64,000 nt of DNA from Paraburkholderia solitsugae (GTDB lineage: Bacteria; Pseudomonadota; Gammaproteobacteria; Burkholderiales; Burkholderiaceae). The notes under the pieces are model-generated. The model searched no databases. It was not told the DNA's origin and worked only from the letters and a program-made list of their open reading frames with translations. Made by a program: the position numbers and the translations under genes. This document shows positions 8,713 through 16,849 of this stretch, in pieces (position 1 is the first letter of the stretch; each line of letters opens with the position of its first letter). Where the stretch lies: the NCBI RefSeq assembly GCF_013177695.1, contig NZ_WOEY01000166.1, positions 62,001 through 126,000 on the forward strand, in the 5' to 3' direction.

Positions 8713-8767
8713 ACGTCTGTCGCCGCGCGCATAGCACGCCCGGCCTCCCTGTCTGCTGGCTTTCCGC
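8698..8767 (+). promoter_or_regulatory. Leader stem overlapping the leader-peptide stop codon
   Basis: Bases 8698-8714 pair with 8751-8767: 15 of 17 positions pair (one G-U), enclosing a GC-rich loop. The 5' arm covers the last four codons and the TAG of the 21-codon leader. A ribosome finishing the leader would disrupt the stem; one that drops off early would not. This is the geometry of translation-controlled attenuation. No U-run follows, so any termination would more likely be Rho-dependent. Confidence 0.5.
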
Positions 8768-8801
8768 AAATCGCGTTAAGCCAAACGCTCGGAGAAATAT
8801 C

Positions 8802-8942
8802 ATGAACTTCGGCCTCCTCGTCTCGCAACTGCCGCACGTCCAGGAATCCCGCGTCCACTACGACGCCATGCTCGCGCTGCACGCCCCCGCGCCGCATGCA
8901 TTTGCCGCCTTCTGGCAGCGCCTCATAACCTTCGTTTCCTGA
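8802..8942 (+). CDS. Second small leader frame, 46 residues
   Basis: ATG frame beginning MNFGLLVSQLPHVQESRVHY and ending in WQRLITFVS, with GGAGA 6 nt upstream. It lies between the 21-codon leader and the transporter start at 9063. It may be a second regulatory peptide or a small amphipathic protein; the C-terminal third is moderately hydrophobic. No recognised family. Support is the ribosome site and position only. Confidence 0.4.
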   Translation: MNFGLLVSQLPHVQESRVHYDAMLALHAPAPHAFAAFWQRLITFVS

Positions 8943-9062
8943 TTTTTACCGCGCAACTTTCCGCCATACGCAAGCGACGTCGTGGTTTCCCGACGCACGC
9001 CCTTACGTATGTCGGAGAAGCGCATTTTCCTTTCAATAAACACAACTAGGGAAGAAAGAAAA

Positions 9063-10709
9063 ATGTCTACTCCTACGCAGGTTTCATCCGCGCGGAGCGC
9101 AGTACTTGATTCGGCGCACATCGGCGATATCAAGGGTGCGCTAGGCACCATTGCGCACCACGACACCGCCCCGCGCACCAATTGGTGGGCGCGTTTCCGC
9201 ACACTGCTCGCCATTCTCGGCCCCGGGCTCATCGTGATGGTCGGTGACAACGATGCAGGCGCCTTCGGCACCTACACCCAGGCCGGCCAGAACTACGGCA
9301 CCACGTTGCTGTGGACCATGCTGCTGCTCGTGCCCGTCCTCTTCGTCAATCAGGAAATGGTGCTGCGCCTCGGTGCCGTCACCGGTGTCGGCCACGCGCG
9401 CCTCATCTTCGAACGCTTCGGCAAGTTCTGGGGTGCGTTCAGCGTTGTCGACCTGTTCATCCTTAACGCGCTGACTATCGTGACCGAGTTCATCGGCATC
9501 ACGTTCGTCCTCGACTTCTTCGGCATCTCCAAGATTCTGGGCGTCTGCATTGCCGCGGCGCTAACGATGGCGGCCGTCAGTACGGGCAACTTCAGACGGT
9601 TTGAACGCTTCGCCGTCGTACTGTGCCTCCTGAGCCTGTTGCTGGTGCCGGTGCTGGTGTCGATTCACCCGCCGGTTGGCCAGATGACGCGCGATTTCTT
9701 CATTCCGAACTGGCCTGCCCACTCGAAGCTGAGCGATGTGATGCTGCTCGTCATCGGCATCGTCGGCACGACGGTCGCGCCGTGGCAACTGTTCTTCCAG
9801 CAGAGCTACATCGTCGACAAGCGCATCACACCACGTTTCATGAAGTACGAAAAGGCCGACCTGTGGATTGGCATTGTGTTCGTGCTGATTGGCGCCGTGG
9901 CGATGATTTCATTCTGCGCGGCGATGTACGCCGGCAAGCCCGAGTTCGGCAATTTCACGGACGCAGGTGGTGTGATTGCAGGTCTGGAAAAATACGCGGG
10001 TCGCACATCCGCCACGCTCTTCGCGGTGGCACTGCTCGATGCCTGCATCATCGGCGCAGCCGCCGTGTCGCTGTCGACCGCGTACGCGATCGGCGACGTG
10101 TTCAAGATTCGCCACTCGCTGCATCGTCCCGTGTCGGACGCCAAGGGTTTCTATCTCGTCTACTTCGGTATTGTTGCCGCCGCTGCAGCGCTGGTGCTGA
10201 TTCCCGGTAGCCCGCTTGGTCTGCTGACTGAAGCCGTGCAAACGCTCGCGGGCGTATTGCTGCCGAGCGCCACCGTATTTTTGCTTCTGCTGTGCAACGA
10301 CAAGGCTGTGCTTGGCCCGTGGGTCAACTCGAAGAAACTGAACCTGTTCACGGGCGCCGTTATCTGGGTGCTGGTGATGCTGTCCATCATCCTGACCGCC
10401 TCGGTCGTCTACCCGGACATCACGGGCGAAACGATTCTGGAAACGCTCGCTGGCGGGACGCTGCTGGCAATCTTTGGCTACGCCGCCACGGTCGGGATTC
10501 GCCGAGTCCGTCGCGAAGCCGCGGATAGAGACGAGCAGAAGTATCCGAAGAACGCCCGCGATACGTGGCGCATGCCGCCGCTGGATGAGCTGGCGCCGCC
10601 GAATCTCACGCTGTCCAAACGCGTCTGGATGGGTGTGCTGCGCGGCTATCTGATCGTGGCAGTCGCACTCGTTGTCGTGAAGGTCGTGCAGATGACACTC
10701 CTGAAATAA
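9063..10709 (+). CDS. Nramp-related (probably Mg2+) transporter
   Basis: A 548-residue inner-membrane protein with the Nramp core: GPGLIVMVGDNDAGA at residues 53-67 and helix 6 with GTTVAPWQLFFQQ at about 235-247. Relative to Nramp, DPGN has become DAGA and the Met-Pro-His site Ala-Pro-Trp, so the Asn and Met metal ligands are gone; such changes mark the Nramp-related Mg2+ carriers. Hydrophilic N- and C-terminal extensions are present, with a last membrane helix at about 525-545. The ATG at 9063 has GGAAGAAAG upstream. MgtC follows at 11022 and the upstream leader suggests Mg2+ control. Confidence 0.85.
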   Translation: MSTPTQVSSARSAVLDSAHIGDIKGALGTIAHHDTAPRTNWWARFRTLLAILGPGLIVMVGDNDAGAFGTYTQAGQNYGTTLLWTMLLLVPVLFVNQEMVLRLGAVTGVGHARLIFERFGKFWGAFSVVDLFILNALTIVTEFIGITFVLDFFGISKILGVCIAAALTMAAVSTGNFRRFERFAVVLCLLSLLLVPVLVSIHPPVGQMTRDFFIPNWPAHSKLSDVMLLVIGIVGTTVAPWQLFFQQSYIVDKRITPRFMKYEKADLWIGIVFVLIGAVAMISFCAAMYAGKPEFGNFTDAGGVIAGLEKYAGRTSATLFAVALLDACIIGAAAVSLSTAYAIGDVFKIRHSLHRPVSDAKGFYLVYFGIVAAAAALVLIPGSPLGLLTEAVQTLAGVLLPSATVFLLLLCNDKAVLGPWVNSKKLNLFTGAVIWVLVMLSIILTASVVYPDITGETILETLAGGTLLAIFGYAATVGIRRVRREAADRDEQKYPKNARDTWRMPPLDELAPPNLTLSKRVWMGVLRGYLIVAVALVVVKVVQMTLLK

Positions 10710-11021
10710 AACAAACGCCCGCGCCGACCGCATTTTCGGTCATTCGCACAGACGCAGTGCACATCTCGCCGTTGCGACGCGGATGAGAATCCATGCAGTG
10801 TTTCGAGCGACGGTTCAAACCATCAGAAGGTGCTGATATCCGCTGCGCTGCGATGGTTTAACCTTAAAGAAGCATCCGACAGGTTGCGCGTCGCGCGAGA
10901 GCCCGTTCTTTCAGGGCGTGCAGCATCGCGCGCGCCAGACGCAAAATGATCTTCAGCGGTTTTGCCGCCGGGCGGCAGGCTGTGCGCCCGGCGCGCTTCC
11001 CTATGAAAAGAACAGGCAAAC
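10710..11021 (+). other. Leader region between transporter and mgtC-like gene
   Basis: A 312-base stretch without a convincing gene. It contains a small inverted repeat (GACCG/CGGTC, 10728-10743) and short ATG frames of 22 codons (from 10792) and 28 codons that runs into the mgtC-like start. None has a good ribosome site, so I do not call them. Given the leader at 8647, this region could also be regulatory. Confidence 0.3.
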
Positions 11022-11729
11022 ATGACCCTTGACTTTGTTTTGCGTCTACTCGCTGCATTTGCATGTGGGGTGGTCATTGGGCTCGAGCGCCAGATGCGTC
11101 AACGGACAGCAGGGTTGCGTACGATTACGCTCGTTGCGAGCGGTGCCTGCCTGTTCGTCACCCTTGGGGTGCTGACTGGAAACGGGACGACCGGCGTGAC
11201 ACAAATCGCCTCATATGTCGTCTCTGGTGTCGGCTTCCTCGGCGGTGGCGTCATCATGCGCGACAAGGGTTCGATACAAGGCGTCAATACGGCAGCCACG
11301 CTCTGGTGCTCAGCCGCAGTCGGCGTTCTATGCGGTGCGGGGCACTTTGGCCCCGCCGCCGCAGGAACCGCTGTCGTGTTGCTCACGAATACCGTCCTGC
11401 GCGAAGTGAGCCGCGCGATCAATATCTCCCCGGTATCGGCCGCAGACCTTGTGCGTGAGTACACGCTCACCGTGGTCTGCCGCGAAGCCGACGAAGTGCA
11501 TATCCGTGCATCGCTGTCCAATTCGATGTCCTCCGCGCCGCTTTCGTTCCAGAGTTTGACTAGCCGCGACTACGAGGACGACCCGCAACGTATCGAGGTG
11601 ACGGCGACACTCAAGCTGCACCCGAAGGATCAGTCCAAGCTTGAGCACATCGCCAGCCGTCTGAGCATGGAGAAAGGCGTCTCGAGCGTCAGCTGGTTGG
11701 GCCTCGACGCTGAGCCCACGCCGGAATAA
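11022..11729 (+). CDS. MgtC/SapB family membrane protein
   Basis: A 235-residue inner-membrane protein. Residues 1-145 form the MgtC domain with four to five helices and hallmarks VVIGLERQMRQRTAGLRT and VGFLGGGVIMRDKGSIQGVNTA; residues 150-230 form a soluble C-terminal domain as in Salmonella MgtC. MgtC proteins support growth and virulence under Mg2+ limitation and modulate the F-type ATPase in Salmonella. It lies about 300 nt downstream of an Nramp-related carrier, consistent with a shared low-Mg2+ response. Confidence 0.92.
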   Translation: MTLDFVLRLLAAFACGVVIGLERQMRQRTAGLRTITLVASGACLFVTLGVLTGNGTTGVTQIASYVVSGVGFLGGGVIMRDKGSIQGVNTAATLWCSAAVGVLCGAGHFGPAAAGTAVVLLTNTVLREVSRAINISPVSAADLVREYTLTVVCREADEVHIRASLSNSMSSAPLSFQSLTSRDYEDDPQRIEVTATLKLHPKDQSKLEHIASRLSMEKGVSSVSWLGLDAEPTPE

Positions 11730-11786
11730 CTTTCCTGCGGAACCGCCGGGCGACGCGCACGCTCGCCGTACTTCATGGCAGGTGCA

Positions 11787-11828
11787 GCCGCGCTTTCACA
11801 CGTGAGGAATGACGTGTGAAAGCGCGGC
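11787..11828. terminator. Long perfect inverted repeat after the mgtC-like gene
   Basis: GCCGCGCTTTCACACGT (11787-11803) is followed by an 8-nt loop and its exact complement (11812-11828), a 17-bp perfect stem starting 58 nt after the stop codon. There is no T-run after it on the plus strand, so it may be an RNA 3'-end stabiliser or a protein-binding palindrome rather than a simple intrinsic terminator. Confidence 0.55.
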
Positions 11829-11960
11829 CACCCTCTCAGTCAAGTTCGAAATATTCCGTTTCAGAACTCACAACTCCATGGTCAACAACGGCGTCGTCAG
11901 GCGCGTTGAGCAGATGAACGGCCATAAAGCCGCCCGTCAACCGGATTGGAGATGATGACC

Positions 11961-12287
11961 ATGAAACTCGCTTACAAACTCGCCGCTGTTGCCACCCTCG
12001 CGATGCCCTTCACCGGCATTGCGTCAGCACAAACGAACTGGGACGCGACTCATCCGCGCCGCGCGGAAGTGAACCAGCGACTCGCGAATCAGGACCATCG
12101 CATTCATCAGGAGGTCCGTGAGGGCGACATGTCGCATAGGGAAGCGGCCAGACTGCATCGCGACGATCATCAGATTCGCCAGGAAGAGCGTGACATGGCA
12201 AGCCAGGACCGTGGCCACATCACGAAGCGCGAGGACTACGCGTTGAACCAGCAGGAAAACCACGTTAGCCGCCAGATTGGGCAATAG
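11961..12287 (+). CDS. Small secreted/periplasmic Arg-His-rich protein
   Basis: A 108-residue protein with a clear signal peptide (MKLAYKLAAVATLAMPFTGIASA) and a mature part made of charged helices: RRAEVNQRLANQDHRIHQEV, then SHREAARLHRDDHQIRQEER, then an ending NQQENHVSRQIGQ. I recall similar periplasmic proteins in many beta- and gammaproteobacteria, annotated as hypothetical. The ATG at 11961 is chosen for its signal peptide and the GGAG 9 nt upstream; in-frame ATGs at 11952 and 11955 are alternatives. Role unknown; the abundant His could bind metal, which would fit the neighbours. Confidence 0.75.
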   Translation: MKLAYKLAAVATLAMPFTGIASAQTNWDATHPRRAEVNQRLANQDHRIHQEVREGDMSHREAARLHRDDHQIRQEERDMASQDRGHITKREDYALNQQENHVSRQIGQ

Positions 12288-12474
12288 GGTTGGCAACAAC
12301 GCCCAGCGTCGAGTCTCAGAAGGCTCGGCGCTGGTTTGCCTGAATCAACCCGGTCTATATGGTGACGCCGCGCCCATGTCCACGGTTTGGAAGTCACGGC
12401 AATGGGCCGCGCGCCACGCTTCGAGACCGTTACCTTATCCGACGCCCATGTCCTCCGACTTGTTGGAGGGGAAA

Positions 12475-12702
12475 ATGAAAAACTCAAGCGACCAATCCCT
12501 ACGCTGCCAGGTAGAAAAGTGGCTTGCCCCGGCACCCGGAAGTCCGGTTCGGGTGACTGAATTCAGTCGCACCCGTTGGGATGGCAGACGCTACGTGTGC
12601 GTCAGAACTTCGTCATCGGCCGGTGCCCGCGCGTTGCTTTTCTTCCGGCACGATGACGGGAGCTGGTGCGTGTTCCCGGTCTCGTTCACCAATCACTTCT
12701 AA
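12475..12702 (+). CDS. Small hypothetical protein
   Basis: A 75-residue protein starting MKNSSDQSLRCQVEKWLAPA and ending FPVSFTNHF. A very good ribosome site (TTGGAGGGGAAA) precedes the ATG, which is why the longer upstream extension is not used. Beta-rich composition, no membrane helix. I do not recognise a family. It converges with kup. Confidence 0.6.
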   Translation: MKNSSDQSLRCQVEKWLAPAPGSPVRVTEFSRTRWDGRRYVCVRTSSSAGARALLFFRHDDGSWCVFPVSFTNHF

Positions 12703-12726
12703 CGCGCTGCGATGGGCTGCGGGCGC

Positions 12727-14625
12727 TCAGATATTAATCTGACCACCCATTTCTACCACGCGGTTAGCGGGCAGGCTGTAATACTCGGCCGCCTGCGCCC
12801 CATTTCTTGCAAGAAACGCGAACAGCTTCTCGCGCCAGAGCGGCATCGATTTACTTTCACCGGTCGCCACGATGGTATCGCGCGCGAGGAAGAACGACGT
12901 ATCCGCCGCTTCGTACTTCCAGTTCGGCATCTGTTTCTGCGCCAGTTCGAGAATGGCAGGGACGTTTGGAATCTCCATGAAGCCGTGGCGAACCGTGACG
13001 GCGTAGCATCCGTGCCCGAGGTCGACCACTACCGCTTTGCGCTGGTCGGGAACATGCGGCACGTTGTCTGTTGTACCTGAAAGGAAGATGTTGACCTGAT
13101 GCATGACACCGTTGTGCTTCAGGTTATGCAGAAACGCGGAGGGCGCCATGTCTACGACCCCACCCGGAAAAACGGCCGTGCCATTCACGCGCGGCGGGGC
13201 GTGCTCGCCGTCGCACAGGGAGTGAATCAAGGCCACCAGCGGCATATTGTCGGCTTTCATCTTGTCGACGACCGTCTCGCGTCCCTTATGCCAGGTTGTC
13301 ATCACGGTAAACAGCACGCCCCCGGCGAGCAGCGGAAACCAGCCGCCTTCGAGCACCTTGCTAACGTTGCTTGCCACGAACACCGCGTCGACCAGGGCCA
13401 GGGGACCGATGACAGCCGCGGTTGCAAGCGGCTTCCAGTTCCAAAGACAATGAGTGATGAAGTACATCAGCAAGGTGGTCAGCAGCATGGTCGATGCCAC
13501 TGCAATACCGTAAGCTGCCGCCAGATTGTCAGAGGACTTGAAGAACACCACGAGAAAGACGACGGCCGCGTAAAGCGAGACATTGATGAACGGGACATAC
13601 ACTTGTCCGATCTCGTGCGTCGACGTGTGCACGACCGGGATGCGCGGCAGGAAGCCGAGCTGGACCGCCTGCTTGGTCATCGAAAAAGCCCCCGAGATAA
13701 CGGCCTGCGACGCGATGATAGTGGCCGCCGTGGCAAGCACGACCAGCGGCACGAGCGCCCAGCCAGGCGCAGATTGAAAAAATGGTTGAGCGATCGCTGA
13801 AGGCGTTTCCAGAACCAGCGCCGCCTGACCGAAATAGTTCAGCACCAGGCTGGGTAGCACGAGAAGCAGCCATGCTAGACGGATCGGCTTTTTGCCGAAA
13901 TGGCCCATGTCGGCGTAGAGAGCCTCGCCGCCGGTCAGCGCCAGAAAGACCGAGCCCAGCACGACGAACGCGGTGGTCGGCGCGTGGGTGATGAACCTGA
14001 TGGCATAGAGCGGCGATACGGCCTGCACAATGGCGGTATGCGTAACGATATGGGATAGGCCGAGCGCCGCGAGTGTCACGAACCATACGATCATCACCGG
14101 TCCGAAAACTTTGCCGACCGCGCCCGTGCCGCGTTTCTGAAGTTTGAAAAGGCCGGTGAGAATGACGAGCGAAATAGGAACGATCCATTCACTCAGATGG
14201 GGGTCCACGAGTGTCACGCCCTCCACGGCGGATATCACCGAAATTGCCGGCGTGATCATCGAATCGCCGTAGAACATGGCCGCGCCGAATACCCCGAGCG
14301 TCAGTAGAACGCCGCGCAACCGCGCGGGGGCGACACCGGATGCCAGTGCGGTGAGCGCCAGGATGCCGCCCTCACGATCGTTGTCCGCGCGCATGACGAA
14401 GCTGACGTACTTCAGCGTGACGACAATGATGATCGACCACAGAATCAGCGACACAATGCCGAACACGTTGGTTTGCGTGATACCGCCGGCCGCCTTCAGG
14501 CACTCGCGAAGCGTATAGAGCGGGCTGGTTCCGATATCACCGAAGACAACCCCGATTGCGCCGAGCACAAGGCCGGGCGCAGCTTGTTTTGCAGGAGAGG
14601 CTGCGCTGAGAGCAGTGGAGGACAT
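12727..14625 (-). CDS. kup: Kup potassium uptake protein
   Basis: A 632-residue K+/H+ symporter of the KUP/HAK/KT family. Helix 1 carries the hallmark VFGDIGTSPLYTLRE; about 12 membrane helices occupy residues 20-450 and a cytoplasmic domain follows, ending GGQINI. Full family length. Neighbours are Mg2+-type carriers, so the region is a cation-homeostasis island. A 26-residue membrane microprotein is encoded about 150 nt upstream on the same strand and could be co-transcribed. Confidence 0.95.
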   Translation of the reverse strand: MSSTALSAASPAKQAAPGLVLGAIGVVFGDIGTSPLYTLRECLKAAGGITQTNVFGIVSLILWSIIIVVTLKYVSFVMRADNDREGGILALTALASGVAPARLRGVLLTLGVFGAAMFYGDSMITPAISVISAVEGVTLVDPHLSEWIVPISLVILTGLFKLQKRGTGAVGKVFGPVMIVWFVTLAALGLSHIVTHTAIVQAVSPLYAIRFITHAPTTAFVVLGSVFLALTGGEALYADMGHFGKKPIRLAWLLLVLPSLVLNYFGQAALVLETPSAIAQPFFQSAPGWALVPLVVLATAATIIASQAVISGAFSMTKQAVQLGFLPRIPVVHTSTHEIGQVYVPFINVSLYAAVVFLVVFFKSSDNLAAAYGIAVASTMLLTTLLMYFITHCLWNWKPLATAAVIGPLALVDAVFVASNVSKVLEGGWFPLLAGGVLFTVMTTWHKGRETVVDKMKADNMPLVALIHSLCDGEHAPPRVNGTAVFPGGVVDMAPSAFLHNLKHNGVMHQVNIFLSGTTDNVPHVPDQRKAVVVDLGHGCYAVTVRHGFMEIPNVPAILELAQKQMPNWKYEAADTSFFLARDTIVATGESKSMPLWREKLFAFLARNGAQAAEYYSLPANRVVEMGGQINI

Positions 14626-14775
14626 AGGGGTTCTAAGTTGAGTATTTCGGTAGGCGCGCGGCGTATTGATAACCGCGACTTCTGCGCGTGATGCGCGCGG
14701 TAAGCCTGCCCCAGGCTTGGCTGGAAGGGGCCTCTCGCGTGCTTGCGAAACTTGTGATGCGTGAGCGATCTGCTG

Positions 14776-14856
14776 CTATCTCAAGCGCCAGATCCCCCGT
14801 GCTGCAATGAGCAAAGCCATGGCGAACCCGCCGCCGAGGAGGATGTAGGTGGCCAT
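14776..14856 (-). CDS. 26-residue membrane microprotein (copy 2)
   Basis: Minus-strand ATG frame encoding MATYILLGGGFAMALLIA followed by ARGIWRLR and stop. It matches the microprotein at 5640-5720 in length and in most positions, and lies upstream of kup on the same strand. One membrane helix with a basic C-terminus. The ribosome site is weak. Conservation of two copies beside cation carriers is the main evidence. It may modulate transporter stability or activity, by analogy with KdpF or MgtS. Confidence 0.6.
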   Translation of the reverse strand: MATYILLGGGFAMALLIAARGIWRLR

Positions 14857-14989
14857 CGAAATGAAATGTTAATGATATGTGATTGAAAGGAGTGGCCGTG
14901 ACATTGCGTCGTATGCTACCGGCTCTACCTTTCAGAATATCTGTCGATGACGCTTTGGCCCGGCCTAATCCGCCGCGCGTTCTTGGCTC

Positions 14990-15158
14990 GTCGATGCAGT
15001 AGCGTGCTCGCCGGCGTTCAGGAATGGTTTGGCGATGTTCTCCAGGCGGTGCTGGAGCGGCTTTACAAGGCGGAGTTTACGAGGTGGAGGGCGACAATCC
15101 GCAGCACCGTTTGACGGTAATGCCGCTTGCGTTTCTGGAAGGGTTCAACCCGTGGTAG
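14990..15158 (+). pseudogene. Possible 3' fragment of an unidentified gene
   Basis: One plus-strand frame ends with GVYEVEGDNPQHRL then TVMPLAFLEGFNPW and a TAG at 15156-15158, which reads like a genuine protein C-terminus, but no start or upstream continuation is visible and it overlaps the end of the leuB-like gene on the other strand. Parent family not recognised. Between 14857 and 14990 I see nothing. Confidence 0.25.
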
Positions 15159-16239
15159 CTCGCCTGGTCATGACCGCGACGACTGCGTCACCCATCTGGC
15201 CTGTGCCGACCTTGGTCGTGCCTTCGGCGTAAATGTCCGCCGTACGCAATCCCGACGCGAGCACATCCTTGACCGCCAATTCGATGCGGTTTGCGGCGGT
15301 GGCCTGGTTGAGTGAGAAACGCAACATCATGGCAGCGGACAGAATCGTCGCCAAAGGATTCGCGATGCCCTTGCCCGCGATGTCCGGAGCGCTGCCGTGG
15401 CTGGGTTCATACAGGCCCTGATTGCTCGCATTCAGACTGGCCGATGGCAGCATGCCGATAGAGCCAGTGAGCATCGCGGCTTCGTCACTGAGGATGTCCC
15501 CGAACAGGTTGCCGGTGACGATCACGTCAAATTTCCTGGGCGCCTTGACCAGTTGCATCGCTGCGTTGTCGACGTACATGTGGTCAAGCTCCACGTCGGG
15601 GTAGTCCTTGCCGACTTCGGTCACGATGTCCCTCCAGAACTGCGAGGTTTCCAGCACATTGGCCTTGTCTACGCTGGTGAGACGCTTGTTGCGCTGGCGC
15701 GCGGCCTGAAACGCGACATGGGCGATGCGCTCGACCTCGGGACGCGAGTAGCGCATGGTGTCGAAACCCTCCTGCGCGCCGGGGAAGTGACCGTCGACAG
15801 CGGTGCGGCGTCCACGGGGTTGGCCAAAATAGACGTCGCCGGTTGCATCGCGGATGATCAGGATGTCGAGGCCTGAGACCAGTTCGGGTTTGAGGCTGGA
15901 AGCGCCAACCAGTTGCTCGTAGCAGATCGCGGGGCGGAGATTGGCAAATAAAGCCAGGTGCTTGCGCAAGCCCAGGATTGCCTGCTCGGGACGTAAGTGG
16001 CGGTCCAACTGGTCATATCGCCAGTCGCCAACGGCGCCAAACAGCACGGCGTCAGCCTCCCGCGCCAGTTTAAGCGTGGCTTCTGGCAAGGGGTGACTGT
16101 GGGACGCGTACGCAACACCGCCCACCAGGGCGAACTCGGTTTCAAATTTCAGGTCCAGGACGTTCAGGACCTTGATGGCTTCAGCGATGATTTCGGCCCC
16201 GATGCCGTCGCCGGGAAGGATTGCGATTTTCACGGTCAA
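15145..16239 (-). CDS. 3-isopropylmalate dehydrogenase-like enzyme (LeuB paralogue)
   Basis: A 364-residue beta-decarboxylating dehydrogenase. Motifs: ILPGDGIGAEI at the N-terminus, the Arg-containing loop LIIRDATGDVYFGQPRG (canonical LeuB has RELTGxxYFG, so Glu-Leu is replaced by Asp-Ala), the Lys in SVDKANVLETS, the metal-binding DHMYVDNAAM and DILSDEAAM, and the NAD-binding EPSHGSAPDIAGKGIANP. It is LeuB-like, not tartrate- or isocitrate-type. No leuC/leuD lies nearby, so it is probably a second copy or acts on a related 2-alkylmalate. Confidence 0.85.
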   Translation of the reverse strand: MTVKIAILPGDGIGAEIIAEAIKVLNVLDLKFETEFALVGGVAYASHSHPLPEATLKLAREADAVLFGAVGDWRYDQLDRHLRPEQAILGLRKHLALFANLRPAICYEQLVGASSLKPELVSGLDILIIRDATGDVYFGQPRGRRTAVDGHFPGAQEGFDTMRYSRPEVERIAHVAFQAARQRNKRLTSVDKANVLETSQFWRDIVTEVGKDYPDVELDHMYVDNAAMQLVKAPRKFDVIVTGNLFGDILSDEAAMLTGSIGMLPSASLNASNQGLYEPSHGSAPDIAGKGIANPLATILSAAMMLRFSLNQATAANRIELAVKDVLASGLRTADIYAEGTTKVGTGQMGDAVVAVMTRRATTG

Positions 16240-16849
16240 TTTTTCTGCAGGTTGAATAGTTCACTCGCTCGTTTCAAGTCTTTGCCTATCGACCCGAGCG
16301 CCCGGTTGTTCAAGAAGGCATTGTTTACCCGCTTTAAAACCGGTACAAGGCAACTGTTTATCCTGGGTTTAATGCTACCGTGATCGAACCTGATAGCCGC
16401 GATGAGGCAGCCAATTTCCACAAGACATGATCGCCAGGCAATTACCCAACATGAGCATTGCCGAGCTGCTTTCAATCCTGAACTCGACGCGCAATGCATT
16501 TTTCGGCGCGGACGTGCATCCTCGCTTCAAATCGGATAGGAATGCAAACGAAAAAGAACCGGCTGGCCGAGGGATCGCCTGGCGACGAGATCGAGGAGTG
16601 GGGTTGGCCTGAGAGCGGCGCCCCTCGAAAGACCGAAGCGGAGGTGAGTCGTTCGAAGCCGGCGGTGGACGCAAGCGGCCGATTGCGTCAAATTGTTGGT
16701 CGACAAATAAACCTGAAAATCAAATTAATACAGTAACAAAAACTGGCCTCAGCCCGATACGATAGTGGAAAACGCTGCCTGTCGGCCACAACAGTGGTCT
16801 TTAGTAACGGGCATCCATTCCCTTTCCAAACAAGCCCTCAACACCTCCT
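16240..16849. other. 610-base gap without a convincing gene
   Basis: Moderately AT-richer than its surroundings. A plus-strand frame beginning MSIAELLSILNSTRNAFFGA at 16451 has some protein character but no ribosome site and a tail that reads as random. I see no RNA gene or clear terminator. It holds the promoters of the divergent leuB-like and alanine racemase genes. Confidence 0.4.

Noticed and set aside
8304..9062. Mg2+ M-box (ykoK) or Mn2+ yybP-ykoY riboswitch in the leader
   Set aside because: I could not find the conserved core of either class by eye; the leader-peptide plus stem explanation fits what is visible. A covariance-model search would settle this.
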